Assembly: GCA_964526565.1 (NCBI GenBank)
Contig: CAZGMC010000009.1
Location: 1-61,768, forward strand
Source: CAZGMC01 sp964526565
GTDB lineage: Bacteria > Pseudomonadota > Alphaproteobacteria > DSM-16000 > Inquilinaceae
Reading direction: 5' to 3'
DNA: 61,768 nt
The translations under genes and the position numbers were made by a program. Of the stretch, positions 9,401-15,689 are shown one piece after another (the first letter of the stretch is position 1; each line of letters starts with the position of its first letter). The notes beneath the pieces were generated by a model. It made no database searches, was not told the origin of the DNA, and saw only the letters and a program-made list of their open reading frames with translations.

Positions 9401-9960
9401 GCTTCCAGGCCGTCCTGCACGGCGGCGACGAAACATGGTGGCTGGCCGGTGGCGAGCCCATCGCCAAGAGCGGCGCGCGCCTGGGCCCGGACGGAATCGA
9501 GGCGGCGGCCGACCGCGCCGGCTGGCCGCAGGGCGCACGCCATGAATGCTGGTCGGTGCGCCTGGCCGAAACGCACCCCGACCTGCCGACGGCCGACGAT
9601 CCGGACCCCGAGCGCCGGCTGTTTCGCGACGTGGTGCTGTGGCTGATCGGCACGCACCACGGCTTCGGCCGGCCGCTGTTCCCGCCGGTCGCAGATCCGG
9701 AGGCCGCGGCCGCGGCGGCGGGCGGCGAGAGCGTGCAGGTCCTGCTCGACGGGGATGGCGACCGGATCACGCTGACGGCGCCGGCCGACCACGGGCTGGT
9801 CCGGCTCGACTGCGGTTGGGTCGAGCGGTTCGAGCGGCTCAAGGCGCGTTTCGGTCCATGGGGGCTGGCGCGGCTGGAGGCCATCCTGCGCCTGGCCGAC
9901 CACCGCACCTCGGCCGGGGAGCGCAGCCGGCCGGGCAATGCCGGGGAGATCGCGCGATGA
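6478..9960 (+). CDS. cas3: CRISPR-associated helicase/nuclease Cas3, type I-G (helicase then C-terminal HD)
   Basis: A 1160-residue target-degrading enzyme. The SF2 helicase comes first: Walker A TASGKT at 67-72 and DEAH at 214-217 (LLLLDEAHLSQPF), with QCIEAGADLDFDALITQ and QRFGRLNRLG as helicase motifs V and VI. The HD nuclease lies at the C-terminus (LAGRLHDTGKAEPRFQ, His967-Asp968), the order reported for I-U/I-G. RBS GGGGAGG at 6464-6470; the ATG overlaps the csb2 stop. Two oddities are an (Ala-Gly)n run at about 38-58, just before the Walker A, and a five-residue tandem LTGHD repeat at about 602-623. Both are DNA tandem arrays kept in frame. Confidence 0.92.
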   Translation: MTAPVLPDLSPDDFPAFFKAVHGFDPFPWQARLARTVAGAGAGAGAGAGAGAGAGAGGWPSALDLPTASGKTAAIDVAVFNLALQTGLGPARTAPLRIVFVVDRRLVVDDAYLRADRIARSLAAAADPSTPPGAVAARLRHLAGPDRAPLRAVRLRGGMSQEPDWADSPHQPLVCVSTVDQAGSRLLFRGYGVSRRMRPVHAGLLGTDVLLLLDEAHLSQPFAETLDWVARYRKPLSGKADEEAGPFGVVHLSATLAPDEAAGEPFRLDDEDRRHEDLARRLSARKRVGLRPIRTAAPDRSARGPAEETQVLGRRAAEYAAAARELLDDCRCRRPDRAGVVAVVVNRVALARAVFDGLNGMKHGGSDGAADGLDFDVELLTGRVRPLDRDRRLADLLPRMKADPNADAGKGGSGVGRPLIVVATQCIEAGADLDFDALITQIAPLDALRQRFGRLNRLGCREMTKAIILAAPEEISPTKDQIDPVYDRAPAATWKWLAELAGGEGKGEGEGRGKGGKGRGRKAASPADGHVDFGIDHLVLPVGEALSRLLSPRAAAPVVMPAYVDAWAQTWPQPAADPEPALFLHGPQAGPADVQIVWRADLTGHDLTGHDLTGHDLTGHDLTGDHLAKARRGDERARLRATGRLRGIVAACPPSALEAVSVPYSAARRWLARRARADDVADVEGMAERTDAETGAPARPRLALRWRGPDADDGTAVIDARALRPGDTIVVPADHGGCDDHGWAPASEARVTDLGLTAQVEQRNRMVLRVTRALLDQAVAEPAAAGRAPEDVAGDEAAGDGAAGDGAARPNAADVWRQVAGALAAGREEPAALPGLLAEVGGLPPVWAAALDVGRKRGGWTVIWPYGDNDDSGVVLTLKRRLTAAERRRLREALGRPPEHPAGRYDGQAGDGEAPATEGDAGSLGYDGSVPLDRHCRAVSETAAAFAQAAGLPGWLVEAVALAGRLHDTGKAEPRFQAVLHGGDETWWLAGGEPIAKSGARLGPDGIEAAADRAGWPQGARHECWSVRLAETHPDLPTADDPDPERRLFRDVVLWLIGTHHGFGRPLFPPVADPEAAAAAAGGESVQVLLDGDGDRITLTAPADHGLVRLDCGWVERFERLKARFGPWGLARLEAILRLADHRTSAGERSRPGNAGEIAR
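6589..6650 (+). repeat. GGCCGG-type simple repeat inside cas3 encoding (Ala-Gly)n
   Basis: About ten 6-bp units of the GCCGGG/GCCGGA type encode an Ala-Gly run immediately N-terminal to the Walker A region. The unit is a multiple of three, so copy-number change would keep the frame. Confidence 0.85.
8281..8354 (+). repeat. 15-bp tandem repeat inside cas3 encoding (Leu-Thr-Gly-His-Asp)n
   Basis: Four exact copies of CTGACCGGGCATGAC (8281-8340) are followed by a diverged fifth. They encode LTGHD repeats in the part of Cas3 between the helicase and the HD domain. Exact identity at DNA level indicates recent expansion. Confidence 0.9.
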
Positions 9961-11036
9961 CCACGACCACCACCGCGCCCGGCGCGGCTGAGACCGTCCT
10001 GCCGCTGTCTGGTCTGCGCGCCGACACGCTGCTCGCCTTCCTGGCCCTGCTCGGCCTGCTGCGCGCGCTTGAGGCCGTCCGCCCCGACTGGCGCCCGCGG
10101 GTGAGCTGGTGCGGGCCGCCCTGGCTGCCGCGCCTGCACCTGGACGTTGCGCCAGACTGTGGGCCGGACCGTGGGCCGGACGGGGCGGCGGAGCGGGCGG
10201 CGGAGCGGGCGGCAGACCGGGGGGCGTCGGCAGTGGCGGCGGCGGCAGTGGCGGCGGCGGCAGCGGCGGCGGTGGCCGATGACGGCATCGCCCTGCTCGC
10301 CGGCGGCTATGCCTTCGACGGGCACAAGAACATCGACTTCACCGGCAAGGACTTCCGCAAGCTGGCCTGGGCCGCTGCCACTTCGGCCGGTGCCAACGAG
10401 TCGGCGCTGGTGCGGCGGGCGGCGGCGGACGTGGTTGCGGCCCTGGCCGCCGACGGCTGCCTGAACCGCGCCGGCGACCGCGTCCAGGCAACGCCGCTGT
10501 GCGCCATCTTCGGCCAGGGCCACCAGAACTTCCTGGAGCGGCTGGCGGCGGTGGTGCGCGTGGACGACGCCGCGGACAAACGGCATCGCCACCTGTCCGA
10601 GGCCCTGTTCGAGCCGTGGACATATGCGGAGGAGGGCCTGACGTTCCGCTGGGACCCGGCCGAGGACCGCCGCTACGCCCTGGGCTTCGCCGACCCCGGC
10701 GGCGAGAAGATCCGCACGGTGCCGGGCGCCAACCGGCTGGCCGCGGTCGGCTTCCCGCTTTTTACCTGCATGCCGCAGGGCCGGCACCTGGCCGCGCCGG
10801 GCATCGCCCAGGAGGGTCGGGAACTGACCGTAAGCTGGCCGGTCTGGAAGGCTCCTCTGGGGTTGGCGGCTGTGCGCACCCTGCTGAACCACGCCGGCCT
10901 GCCGGCGGACCCGCCGGATCGTGCGGGTCTCGAGCCCTACGGCGTCACCGAGGTCTTCCGCGCCCGCCGCGTCCCCGCCGGAAAGTACTTCTCGTTCTCG
11001 GCGGCGGAGGCACTGTGGGGACAATGCGCCTGTTGA
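9957..11036 (+). CDS. Type I-G CRISPR Cas8-position subunit (Csx17/Csb3/'Cas3-extension' group)
   Basis: Encodes 359 residues from an ATG overlapping the cas3 stop (ATGA). The N-terminus LPLSGLRADTLLAFLALLGLLRAL resembles the 'L-x-GL...FLAALGLLR' opening shared by Cas8u-type and related I-G proteins. Later blocks include FDGHKNIDFTGKDFRKLAW and GANRLAAVGFPLFTCMPQG. As the last operon gene it takes the place of the large subunit, which recognises the PAM. I cannot decide between Csx17, Csb3 and the family annotated as a Cas3 extension. An Ala/Arg/Asp low-complexity run at about 71-106 is built from short DNA repeats. Confidence 0.6.
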   Translation: MTTTTTAPGAAETVLPLSGLRADTLLAFLALLGLLRALEAVRPDWRPRVSWCGPPWLPRLHLDVAPDCGPDRGPDGAAERAAERAADRGASAVAAAAVAAAAAAAVADDGIALLAGGYAFDGHKNIDFTGKDFRKLAWAAATSAGANESALVRRAAADVVAALAADGCLNRAGDRVQATPLCAIFGQGHQNFLERLAAVVRVDDAADKRHRHLSEALFEPWTYAEEGLTFRWDPAEDRRYALGFADPGGEKIRTVPGANRLAAVGFPLFTCMPQGRHLAAPGIAQEGRELTVSWPVWKAPLGLAAVRTLLNHAGLPADPPDRAGLEPYGVTEVFRARRVPAGKYFSFSAAEALWGQCAC

Positions 11037-11102
11037 CGATTGTCAAGGCTCCGGTTGAAGAATAGGTTTAATATTGGAATGTCCTATGCTCTTCTTAAGA
11101 CG

Positions 11103-11825
11103 TTAGTATGTGTTGTTTTGCGTCATCGCGATCATGGTCGTCATGAATAGACGATCAGGGCCTCGTTTAAATACTGATGGAAAATCACAATTGGACCTTA
11201 CGAGCGCTTCGGAAGGTTGGCACATGGCGCCGGTTAAAAACAGCATGTCATCCCAATATTCCTGCAGTCGTAGATGGAAAATTGGTTCGTGGTGGGCGAT
11301 CCTGTTGCGTAACACACGAATTTTCTCTAGCATTCGCGAAATATCTCCAGGCTTCAGGTTGTTACCATAAGGAAAAAGCTGGTTAAGGCTCCTAGGTCGG
11401 CTCCATCCGAGCGGAACCGCATAACGTTTTGATAAGAGCGATACCCAAAAGCCCATTGAAAGATCGGCAATGACCGGATCCGTTGGTGCAGGATTTGCTT
11501 TTCTCTGACGCTCTTGTCGCGCTTTTGCCTTTTCCAACCTATCTTTGTCCTCACGCTTCAATTGACCTAGAAAGGTCTGTGAATAAGGCCAATTCATCCC
11601 GTATCTTTTTGAGAGCAGGTTGGAGATCTTATTTCTTAAGCATATTTCGAATATATTGAGGCCAAAATAAATCTCTTTCGAAAGAATAATGTTCCATACG
11701 TAAATTTCTAACGCATGACATCCGTAAGATCCAGCAGATCTTATATATCTTGCTAGACGTGCTGGTCCAAGGCTGGTTTCTAATGCCTTCACTGATGCCG
11801 CATCCATTAAAGAAAACTGTTGCAT
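11103..11825 (-). CDS. Abi-like (Abi_2 / AbiD-AbiF type) HEPN protein, putative abortive infection factor
   Basis: About 240 residues from Met at 11825 (MQQFSLMDAASVKALE); an in-frame ATG at 11876 is possible. The C-terminus has RNRIAHHEPI, the R-x4-6-H HEPN ribonuclease motif of Abi_2 proteins. The N-terminus has LGPARLARYIRSAG and WNIILSKEIYFGLNIFEICLRN, also typical. The gene is far more AT-rich than all neighbours and lies tail-to-tail with the CRISPR operon, which suggests recent transfer into a defence hotspot. Predicted action: RNA cleavage causing growth arrest on phage infection. No partner antitoxin is visible, as in many single-gene Abi systems. Confidence 0.75.
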   Translation of the reverse strand: MQQFSLMDAASVKALETSLGPARLARYIRSAGSYGCHALEIYVWNIILSKEIYFGLNIFEICLRNKISNLLSKRYGMNWPYSQTFLGQLKREDKDRLEKAKARQERQRKANPAPTDPVIADLSMGFWVSLLSKRYAVPLGWSRPRSLNQLFPYGNNLKPGDISRMLEKIRVLRNRIAHHEPIFHLRLQEYWDDMLFLTGAMCQPSEALVRSNCDFPSVFKRGPDRLFMTTMIAMTQNNTY

Positions 11826-11915
11826 CTTGTAACGATCTTTTCTATATGAGAGTTGTGAGCCCTGGGAAACGATCACTGCGCTTTGCGTATATCCCCTGGG
11901 GACGCGCAGCTACGA

Positions 11916-11944
11916 GGGGCAAGCGAAAGCTTGCCCCTTTTTTT
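11916..11944 (+). terminator. Rho-independent terminator on plus strand
   Basis: Stem GGGGCAAGC / GCTTGCCCC with a GAAA tetraloop, followed by seven T (11938-11944). It is functional only for plus-strand transcription. The nearest plus-strand gene ends 880 nt upstream, across the antisense Abi gene, so it may end read-through of the cas operon or a short RNA begun near 11830. Confidence 0.8.
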
Positions 11945-12547
11945 GCGCGCGCGACCGGGTCGCATGGATGATATGGTGCGACGCGATCGATCCGCGACGC
12001 ATAGGTAGTGCGGGCGCTCTGCGAGGTCAAGAGGTTTTTGTTGATTTCCACATCATGAACGCTCATTCTCGCTGAACGCCTGATCCCGCGGCCGTCAGCC
12101 GTGGCTGCATAGAAGGATGATTTGGAAAGCTGCAACATCCAAACAAGGCGCGATCTCCGCGGCCTTCGGGCCGCGGCCTCATTGACGATGGCAGCGGGAG
12201 GCGGTCCCAGAGGGGCCGCCTCTTTGCCGTACGTTTGGCGGCCAACGTCTTCCGTCACGACGGATCGGCTTGATGACGAGGGCGTCGCCGGCGCTTGACC
12301 CTGGCGGCCGGTCGGGACCGCCCGGCATGGCGAATGACGATGACATCGGGTGCCGGTCAGCAGGGTGCCGGTCAGCAGGGTGCCGGTCAGCAGGAAGGAC
12401 GGCTCGTATGGACCACACCGAGTTAACCTGAACCCGTTGCCGTGGCCGCGCCGACGCGGGCCTTGCCAGAGGGTGTCGGAATGATTACGTTGCGGCTGTC
12501 GCGGTGACGGCACCCGCAGGGGGGGCCGGGCCACGCGGCTTGTCTTT
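11945..12547. other. Gene-poor stretch with hairpin and repeats, between Abi gene and tRNA-Arg
   Basis: I see no convincing coding sequence. It contains a perfect 8-bp GC hairpin with a TTCG tetraloop (12157-12176) and the E-family repeat with an internal 15-bp triplicate (12296-12443). The remaining sequence looks like degraded intergenic DNA. Confidence 0.6.
12296..12443 (+). repeat. Dispersed repeat family E, copy 1 (with internal 15-bp triplication)
   Basis: Begins GACCCTGGCGGCCGGTCGG and ends GTTAACCTGAACCCGTTGCC. Both ends and the intervening GGTCAGCAG...CCACACCG blocks recur at 53764-53863. Inside, a 15-bp unit (GGGTGCCGGTCAGCA) is repeated three times from 12348. Confidence 0.7.
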
Positions 12548-12624
12548 GCGCCCGTAGCTCAATTGGATAGAGCACCTGACTACGGATCAGGAGGCTAGGG
12601 GTTCGAATCCTCTCGGGCGCGCCA
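12548..12624 (+). tRNA. tRNA-Arg (anticodon ACG)
   Basis: Cloverleaf with acceptor GCGCCCG / CGGGCGC, anticodon stem CCTGA / TCAGG and loop CTACGGA (ACG), T arm GTTCGAATC, and genome-encoded CCA at 12622-12624. Confidence 0.96.
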
Positions 12625-12678
12625 ATTCCCCGGTTCAGAACGAGACTGCAGAATCAGCTTCAGGTTTGCTCGTCGGCG

Positions 12679-13080
12679 CTACGGCACGGTGGGAGCCTCG
12701 TCCGGTCCGCGCGTTTGGAGACAAGCGTCGCCAGCGACCGCAGCGTGGTCTTGTTGATCTGTGGTCTTGTTGATCTGTGGTCTTGTTGATCTGTGGTCTT
12801 GTTGATCTGATGCCCCGACCGCCAGATCCGTTGCATCCTGGGACGTCAACGCTTTGGCTTTTTCAAGGCTGTAGCCGAAGGCCCTGGCGTTCTGCTCGAT
12901 GACCTTGTCGCGCTTCAAGCCCCAGTCGCTCGCCTCGTCCATGAGGTCGCGGCCTGTCCTGGTGCGGCCTGTCCTGGTGCGGTCTGTCCTGGTGCGGTCG
13001 AGCTTGTCCTTGATGTCGGCGACGGCGTTCCCCCGGCGGCGCTGGGCTTCCTTCAGCGACCGGGTCTTTGGAACATAGGC
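12679..13080 (-). pseudogene. Remnant reading frame downstream of tRNA-Glu, with in-frame tandem repeats
   Basis: An open frame reads out of the 3' side of tRNA-Glu (SAYVPKTRSLKEAQRRR, then KDKLDRTRTD) through MDEASDWGLKRDKVIEQNAR to a stop at 12679. Only the last 87 codons have an ATG (12942), so it looks like a truncated gene. I do not recognise the family. Two tandem DNA repeats fall in it: a 15-bp unit encoding RTRTG/D (about 12954-12999) and a 16-bp unit TGTGGTCTTGTTGATC in four copies (about 12745-12808). The second cannot keep one frame per unit and gives alternating peptides. The position at a tRNA 3' end suggests leftover mobile DNA. Confidence 0.45.
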
Positions 13081-13084
13081 CGAT

Positions 13085-13160
13085 TGGCGTCCCCTAGGGG
13101 ATTCGAACCCCTGTTGCCGCCGTGAGAGGGCGGTGTCCTAGGCCTCTAGACGAAGGGGAC
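13085..13160 (-). tRNA. tRNA-Glu (anticodon CTC)
   Basis: Minus-strand cloverleaf: acceptor GTCCCCT / AGGGGAC, anticodon stem CCGCC / GGCGG with loop CTCTCAC (CTC), T arm GGTTCGAATCC, and CCA encoded at 13085-13087. Confidence 0.96.
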
Positions 13161-13241
13161 GTGAGGCGCGCGTCGTGCGATACGAGCCGGTAACCTAGTG
13201 TCCCGGCCGGGCCGGCGCAAGGCTCAATCGGTGGCCGATGT

Positions 13242-13334
13242 GGGATTGCGAAGACAGTCGGCTTCTTTCCCTTGTCTGATTGCAACGCTTGGCTACCTTG
13301 TCCAGGGAAACAAGTAGACTGTCCCCGCAATCCC
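13242..13334. repeat. Dispersed palindromic repeat family P, copy A
   Basis: Imperfect inverted repeat of about 31 bp per arm. The left arm starts GGGATTGCG, continues GACAGTC, and ends TTTCCCT; the right arm is AGGGAAACAAGTAGACTGTC ending CGCAATCCC. The loop contains TGATTGCAACGCTTGGC, shared with copies B (32398-32490) and C (55285-55378). It sits 9 nt beyond the ilvC stop codon, so it may shape the ilvC transcript end. Confidence 0.85.
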
Positions 13335-13343
13335 GGTGCTGCC

Positions 13344-14363
13344 TCAGTTCTTGCTCCGGTCGACCAGGCGGCGTTCGGCGATCCAGGGCATCATGGCGCG
13401 GAGGCGCTCGCCGACCTCCTCGATGGGGTGGTCGGCGGCCTTGCGGCGCATCGCCTTGAAGCTGGTCTGGGCGACCTTGTTCTCCAGCATCCATTCGCGG
13501 GCGAACCGGCCGGTCTGGATCTCTGACAGGATCTGGCGCATCTCGGCGCGGGCGCGGTCGTCGATGACGCGTGGGCCGCGGGTGTAGTCGCCGTACTCGG
13601 CGGTGTTGGACACCGAGTAGCGCATGTTGGCGATGCCGCCTTCATAGATCAGGTCGACGATCAGCTTGACCTCGTGCAGGCACTCGAAATAGGCCATTTC
13701 GGGTGCGTAGCCGGCCTCGACCAGGGTCTCGAAGGCGTTGACGATCAGGGCCGACAGGCCGCCGCACAGCACCACCTGCTCGCCGAACAGGTCGGTCTCG
13801 CACTCCTCGCGGAAGGTCGTCTCGATGATGCCGGCGCGGCCCGAACCCAGCGCCGCGGCATAGGACAGGCCGATGTCGTGGGCCGCTCCGGTGGCGTCCT
13901 GTTGCACGGCCAGCAGGCTCGGCACGCCGGCGCCGCGCTGGTATTCCGACCGCACGGTGTGGCCGGGACCCTTGGGCGCGACCATGAACACGTCCAGGTC
14001 GGCGCGCGGCTCGATCAGGCGGAAGTGGATGTTGAGGCCGTGGGCGAAGGCCAGCGCCGCGTTCTCGCGCAGGTTCGGCGCCAGGTGGTCGGTGTACAGG
14101 TCGGCCTGCAGCTCGTCCGGCACCAGCACCATGACCATGTCGGCCCACGCCGCCGCCTCGGCCGGCACCACCACCTCGAACCCGGCGGCTTCGGCCTTGG
14201 CGGCGGAGGCCGAACCGGGGCGCAGCGCCACCTTGACCTCGCGCACGCCGCTGTCGCGCAGGTTGGCGGCATGGGCGTGGCCCTGGCTGCCGTAGCCGAT
14301 GACGGCGATCCGCTTGCCCTTGACGAGGTTCACGTCGGCGTCGCGATCATAGTAGACGCGCAT
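13344..14363 (-). CDS. ilvC: Ketol-acid reductoisomerase
   Basis: 339 residues, the usual length of class I KARI. It converts acetolactate to dihydroxyisovalerate with NADPH and Mg2+ in valine, leucine and isoleucine synthesis. The Rossmann motif GYGSQGHAHA is at 23-32, APKGPGHTVRSEY is the conserved active-site block, and the C-terminal domain carries ETDLFGEQVVLCGG and the Glu-rich metal sites (FECLHEVKLIVDLIYEGG). It is last in the minus-strand ilvB-ilvH-DUF29-ilvC run and is followed directly by palindrome copy A. Confidence 0.97.
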   Translation of the reverse strand: MRVYYDRDADVNLVKGKRIAVIGYGSQGHAHAANLRDSGVREVKVALRPGSASAAKAEAAGFEVVVPAEAAAWADMVMVLVPDELQADLYTDHLAPNLRENAALAFAHGLNIHFRLIEPRADLDVFMVAPKGPGHTVRSEYQRGAGVPSLLAVQQDATGAAHDIGLSYAAALGSGRAGIIETTFREECETDLFGEQVVLCGGLSALIVNAFETLVEAGYAPEMAYFECLHEVKLIVDLIYEGGIANMRYSVSNTAEYGDYTRGPRVIDDRARAEMRQILSEIQTGRFAREWMLENKVAQTSFKAMRRKAADHPIEEVGERLRAMMPWIAERRLVDRSKN

Positions 14364-14413
14364 GGCTGTCTCCGCGGTCTTGTTGTTCGTTGAAGCAAAG
14401 GCTGTTCAGCGGC

Positions 14414-14893
14414 CTAGGGATCAAGGCCCCACGTGTTCTCCGGGAGCCAGGATTTGTCGAGCACCTGCTCCAGGGTATAGGGACAGTCGGCCGGCAGGTC
14501 GGCCTCCTGAAGGTCGGCCTGCCATTCGAGGACGACGGCGCGGGCCTTGCGGTAGCGGTCTTCCAGGCGCTCGCGCACGATTCGCAGCAGGCTCGGCGTC
14601 AGCCTGTCTTCCAGGTGGATGCGATGGGTCAGCACGGTGGCCCGCCAGCCGCGGCGCGGCTCGGCCTGCCGCGAGCGCTCCAGCTTGAGCAGGTGCTCCA
14701 CGACCGTAGTGAAGTGGCTCAACAGGGTGTTGCGCTCGTTCCGGCCCAAGGCGGCGATCTCCTCGGCGAGGTTGGCCAGGTCGAGCCGGCCGAAGTCGCC
14801 CCGCTCCAGCGCCGCTGCCTGTTCGCGCGCCCACCGGTAGACGTCGAGATCGTACAGCGCCGGGGTTCGCGTCTCCGCTTCGAGTGGCTTCAT
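14414..14893 (-). CDS. DUF29 domain-containing protein
   Basis: 159 residues from ATG at 14893, chosen because GAGAGGG lies just upstream and the conserved start LYDLDVYRWAREQAAALERG follows soon after. The DUF29 hallmarks are LDLANLAEEIAALGRNER, HLLKLE, and the C-terminal CPYTLEQVLDKSWLPE. The function of the family is unknown; it is abundant in cyanobacteria and alphaproteobacteria and is often spread by transfer. It interrupts the ilvH-ilvC pair, so it looks like an insertion into a housekeeping operon. Confidence 0.82.
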   Translation of the reverse strand: MKPLEAETRTPALYDLDVYRWAREQAAALERGDFGRLDLANLAEEIAALGRNERNTLLSHFTTVVEHLLKLERSRQAEPRRGWRATVLTHRIHLEDRLTPSLLRIVRERLEDRYRKARAVVLEWQADLQEADLPADCPYTLEQVLDKSWLPENTWGLDP

Positions 14894-14995
14894 CCCGATC
14901 CCTCTCGAACAACCGACAATCATACTGCCACAAATGGCGGCACGCGGAAATGGTCGGGCGCACGGGGCCTGAAAGAAAGGTGCAAACCCGCCCGG

Positions 14996-15523
14996 TCAGT
15001 CTCCGCCCAGCAGTCCGTGCTGGCCGCGGGCGATGGCGACGACGCCGGTGCGGCTCACGTCGACCATGCCCAGCGGCGCCATCAGGCCGATGAAGGCGTT
15101 CAGCTTCTCCGGCTTGCCGGTGACCTCGAAGGTGAAGCTGTCCGGCGTCGAGTCGACCACGCTGGCGCGGAAGATGTCGGCGATGCGCAGGGATTCGACG
15201 CGCCTCTCGCCGCTGCTGCGCACCTTGATCAGGGCCAGCTCGCGCTCGACATGCGGGCCCTCGTCGGTCAGGTCGATGACCTTGCTGACCGGCACCAGGC
15301 GGTCGAGCTGGGCCTTGATCTGCTCGATGATCATGCGCGTGCCCGAGGTGACCAGGGTGATCCGCGAGCGATGGTTCTCGGGATCGACCTCGGCCACGGT
15401 CAGGCTCTCGATGTTGTAGCCGCGCCCGGAAAACAGCCCGATCACGCGGGCCAGCACGCCCGGCTCGTTGTCGACGAGGACGGAGATGGTGTGCGTCTCG
15501 ATAGGTTGGTCAAACGGCGGCAT
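14996..15523 (-). CDS. ilvH: Acetolactate synthase small (regulatory) subunit
   Basis: 175 residues. The N-terminal ACT domain (HTISVLVDNEPGVLARVIGLF, GRGYNIESLTVAEVD) binds valine for feedback inhibition of the IlvB catalytic subunit. The C-terminal half (LALIKV, ADIFRASVVD, SFTFEVTG) is the usual second ACT-like domain. It lies 166 nt downstream of ilvB on the same strand. Confidence 0.95.
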   Translation of the reverse strand: MPPFDQPIETHTISVLVDNEPGVLARVIGLFSGRGYNIESLTVAEVDPENHRSRITLVTSGTRMIIEQIKAQLDRLVPVSKVIDLTDEGPHVERELALIKVRSSGERRVESLRIADIFRASVVDSTPDSFTFEVTGKPEKLNAFIGLMAPLGMVDVSRTGVVAIARGQHGLLGGD

Positions 15524-15689
15524 CGGTCGGCTCTTTTTCTCGGGAGGCGTCTATGCTGCCTCAGAGTGTATGAAGACGACATGATTATTAATGCAAAGTC
15601 GAAAGCACGACAACGAGACGAACAGCCCGGCGATGGACGCCCAGCTGCCCGTCTCGTCCAGTGTGCTCATGGCCCGGCAGCGACGGGCC

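Noticed and set aside
6220..9903. Very long open frame on the minus strand opposite cas3
   Set aside because: It is a mirror of the GC-biased third codon positions of cas3, with no family motifs, and overlaps a gene with all helicase and HD motifs.
11842..12534. Long minus-strand frame over the E-family repeat (LLTGTLLTGT peptide)
   Set aside because: It consists of repeat DNA and intergenic sequence, and a related peptide arises from the second E copy only because the DNA is repeated.
11037..13344. Possible CRISPR array near the cas operon
   Set aside because: The repeats here are short tandem units (15-16 bp) without unique spacers, plus single palindromes. No 28-37 bp repeat with regular spacers is present.
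14414..14893. DUF29 gene as a toxin-antitoxin component
   Set aside because: No partner gene adjoins it and DUF29 has no demonstrated toxin role; kept as unknown function.
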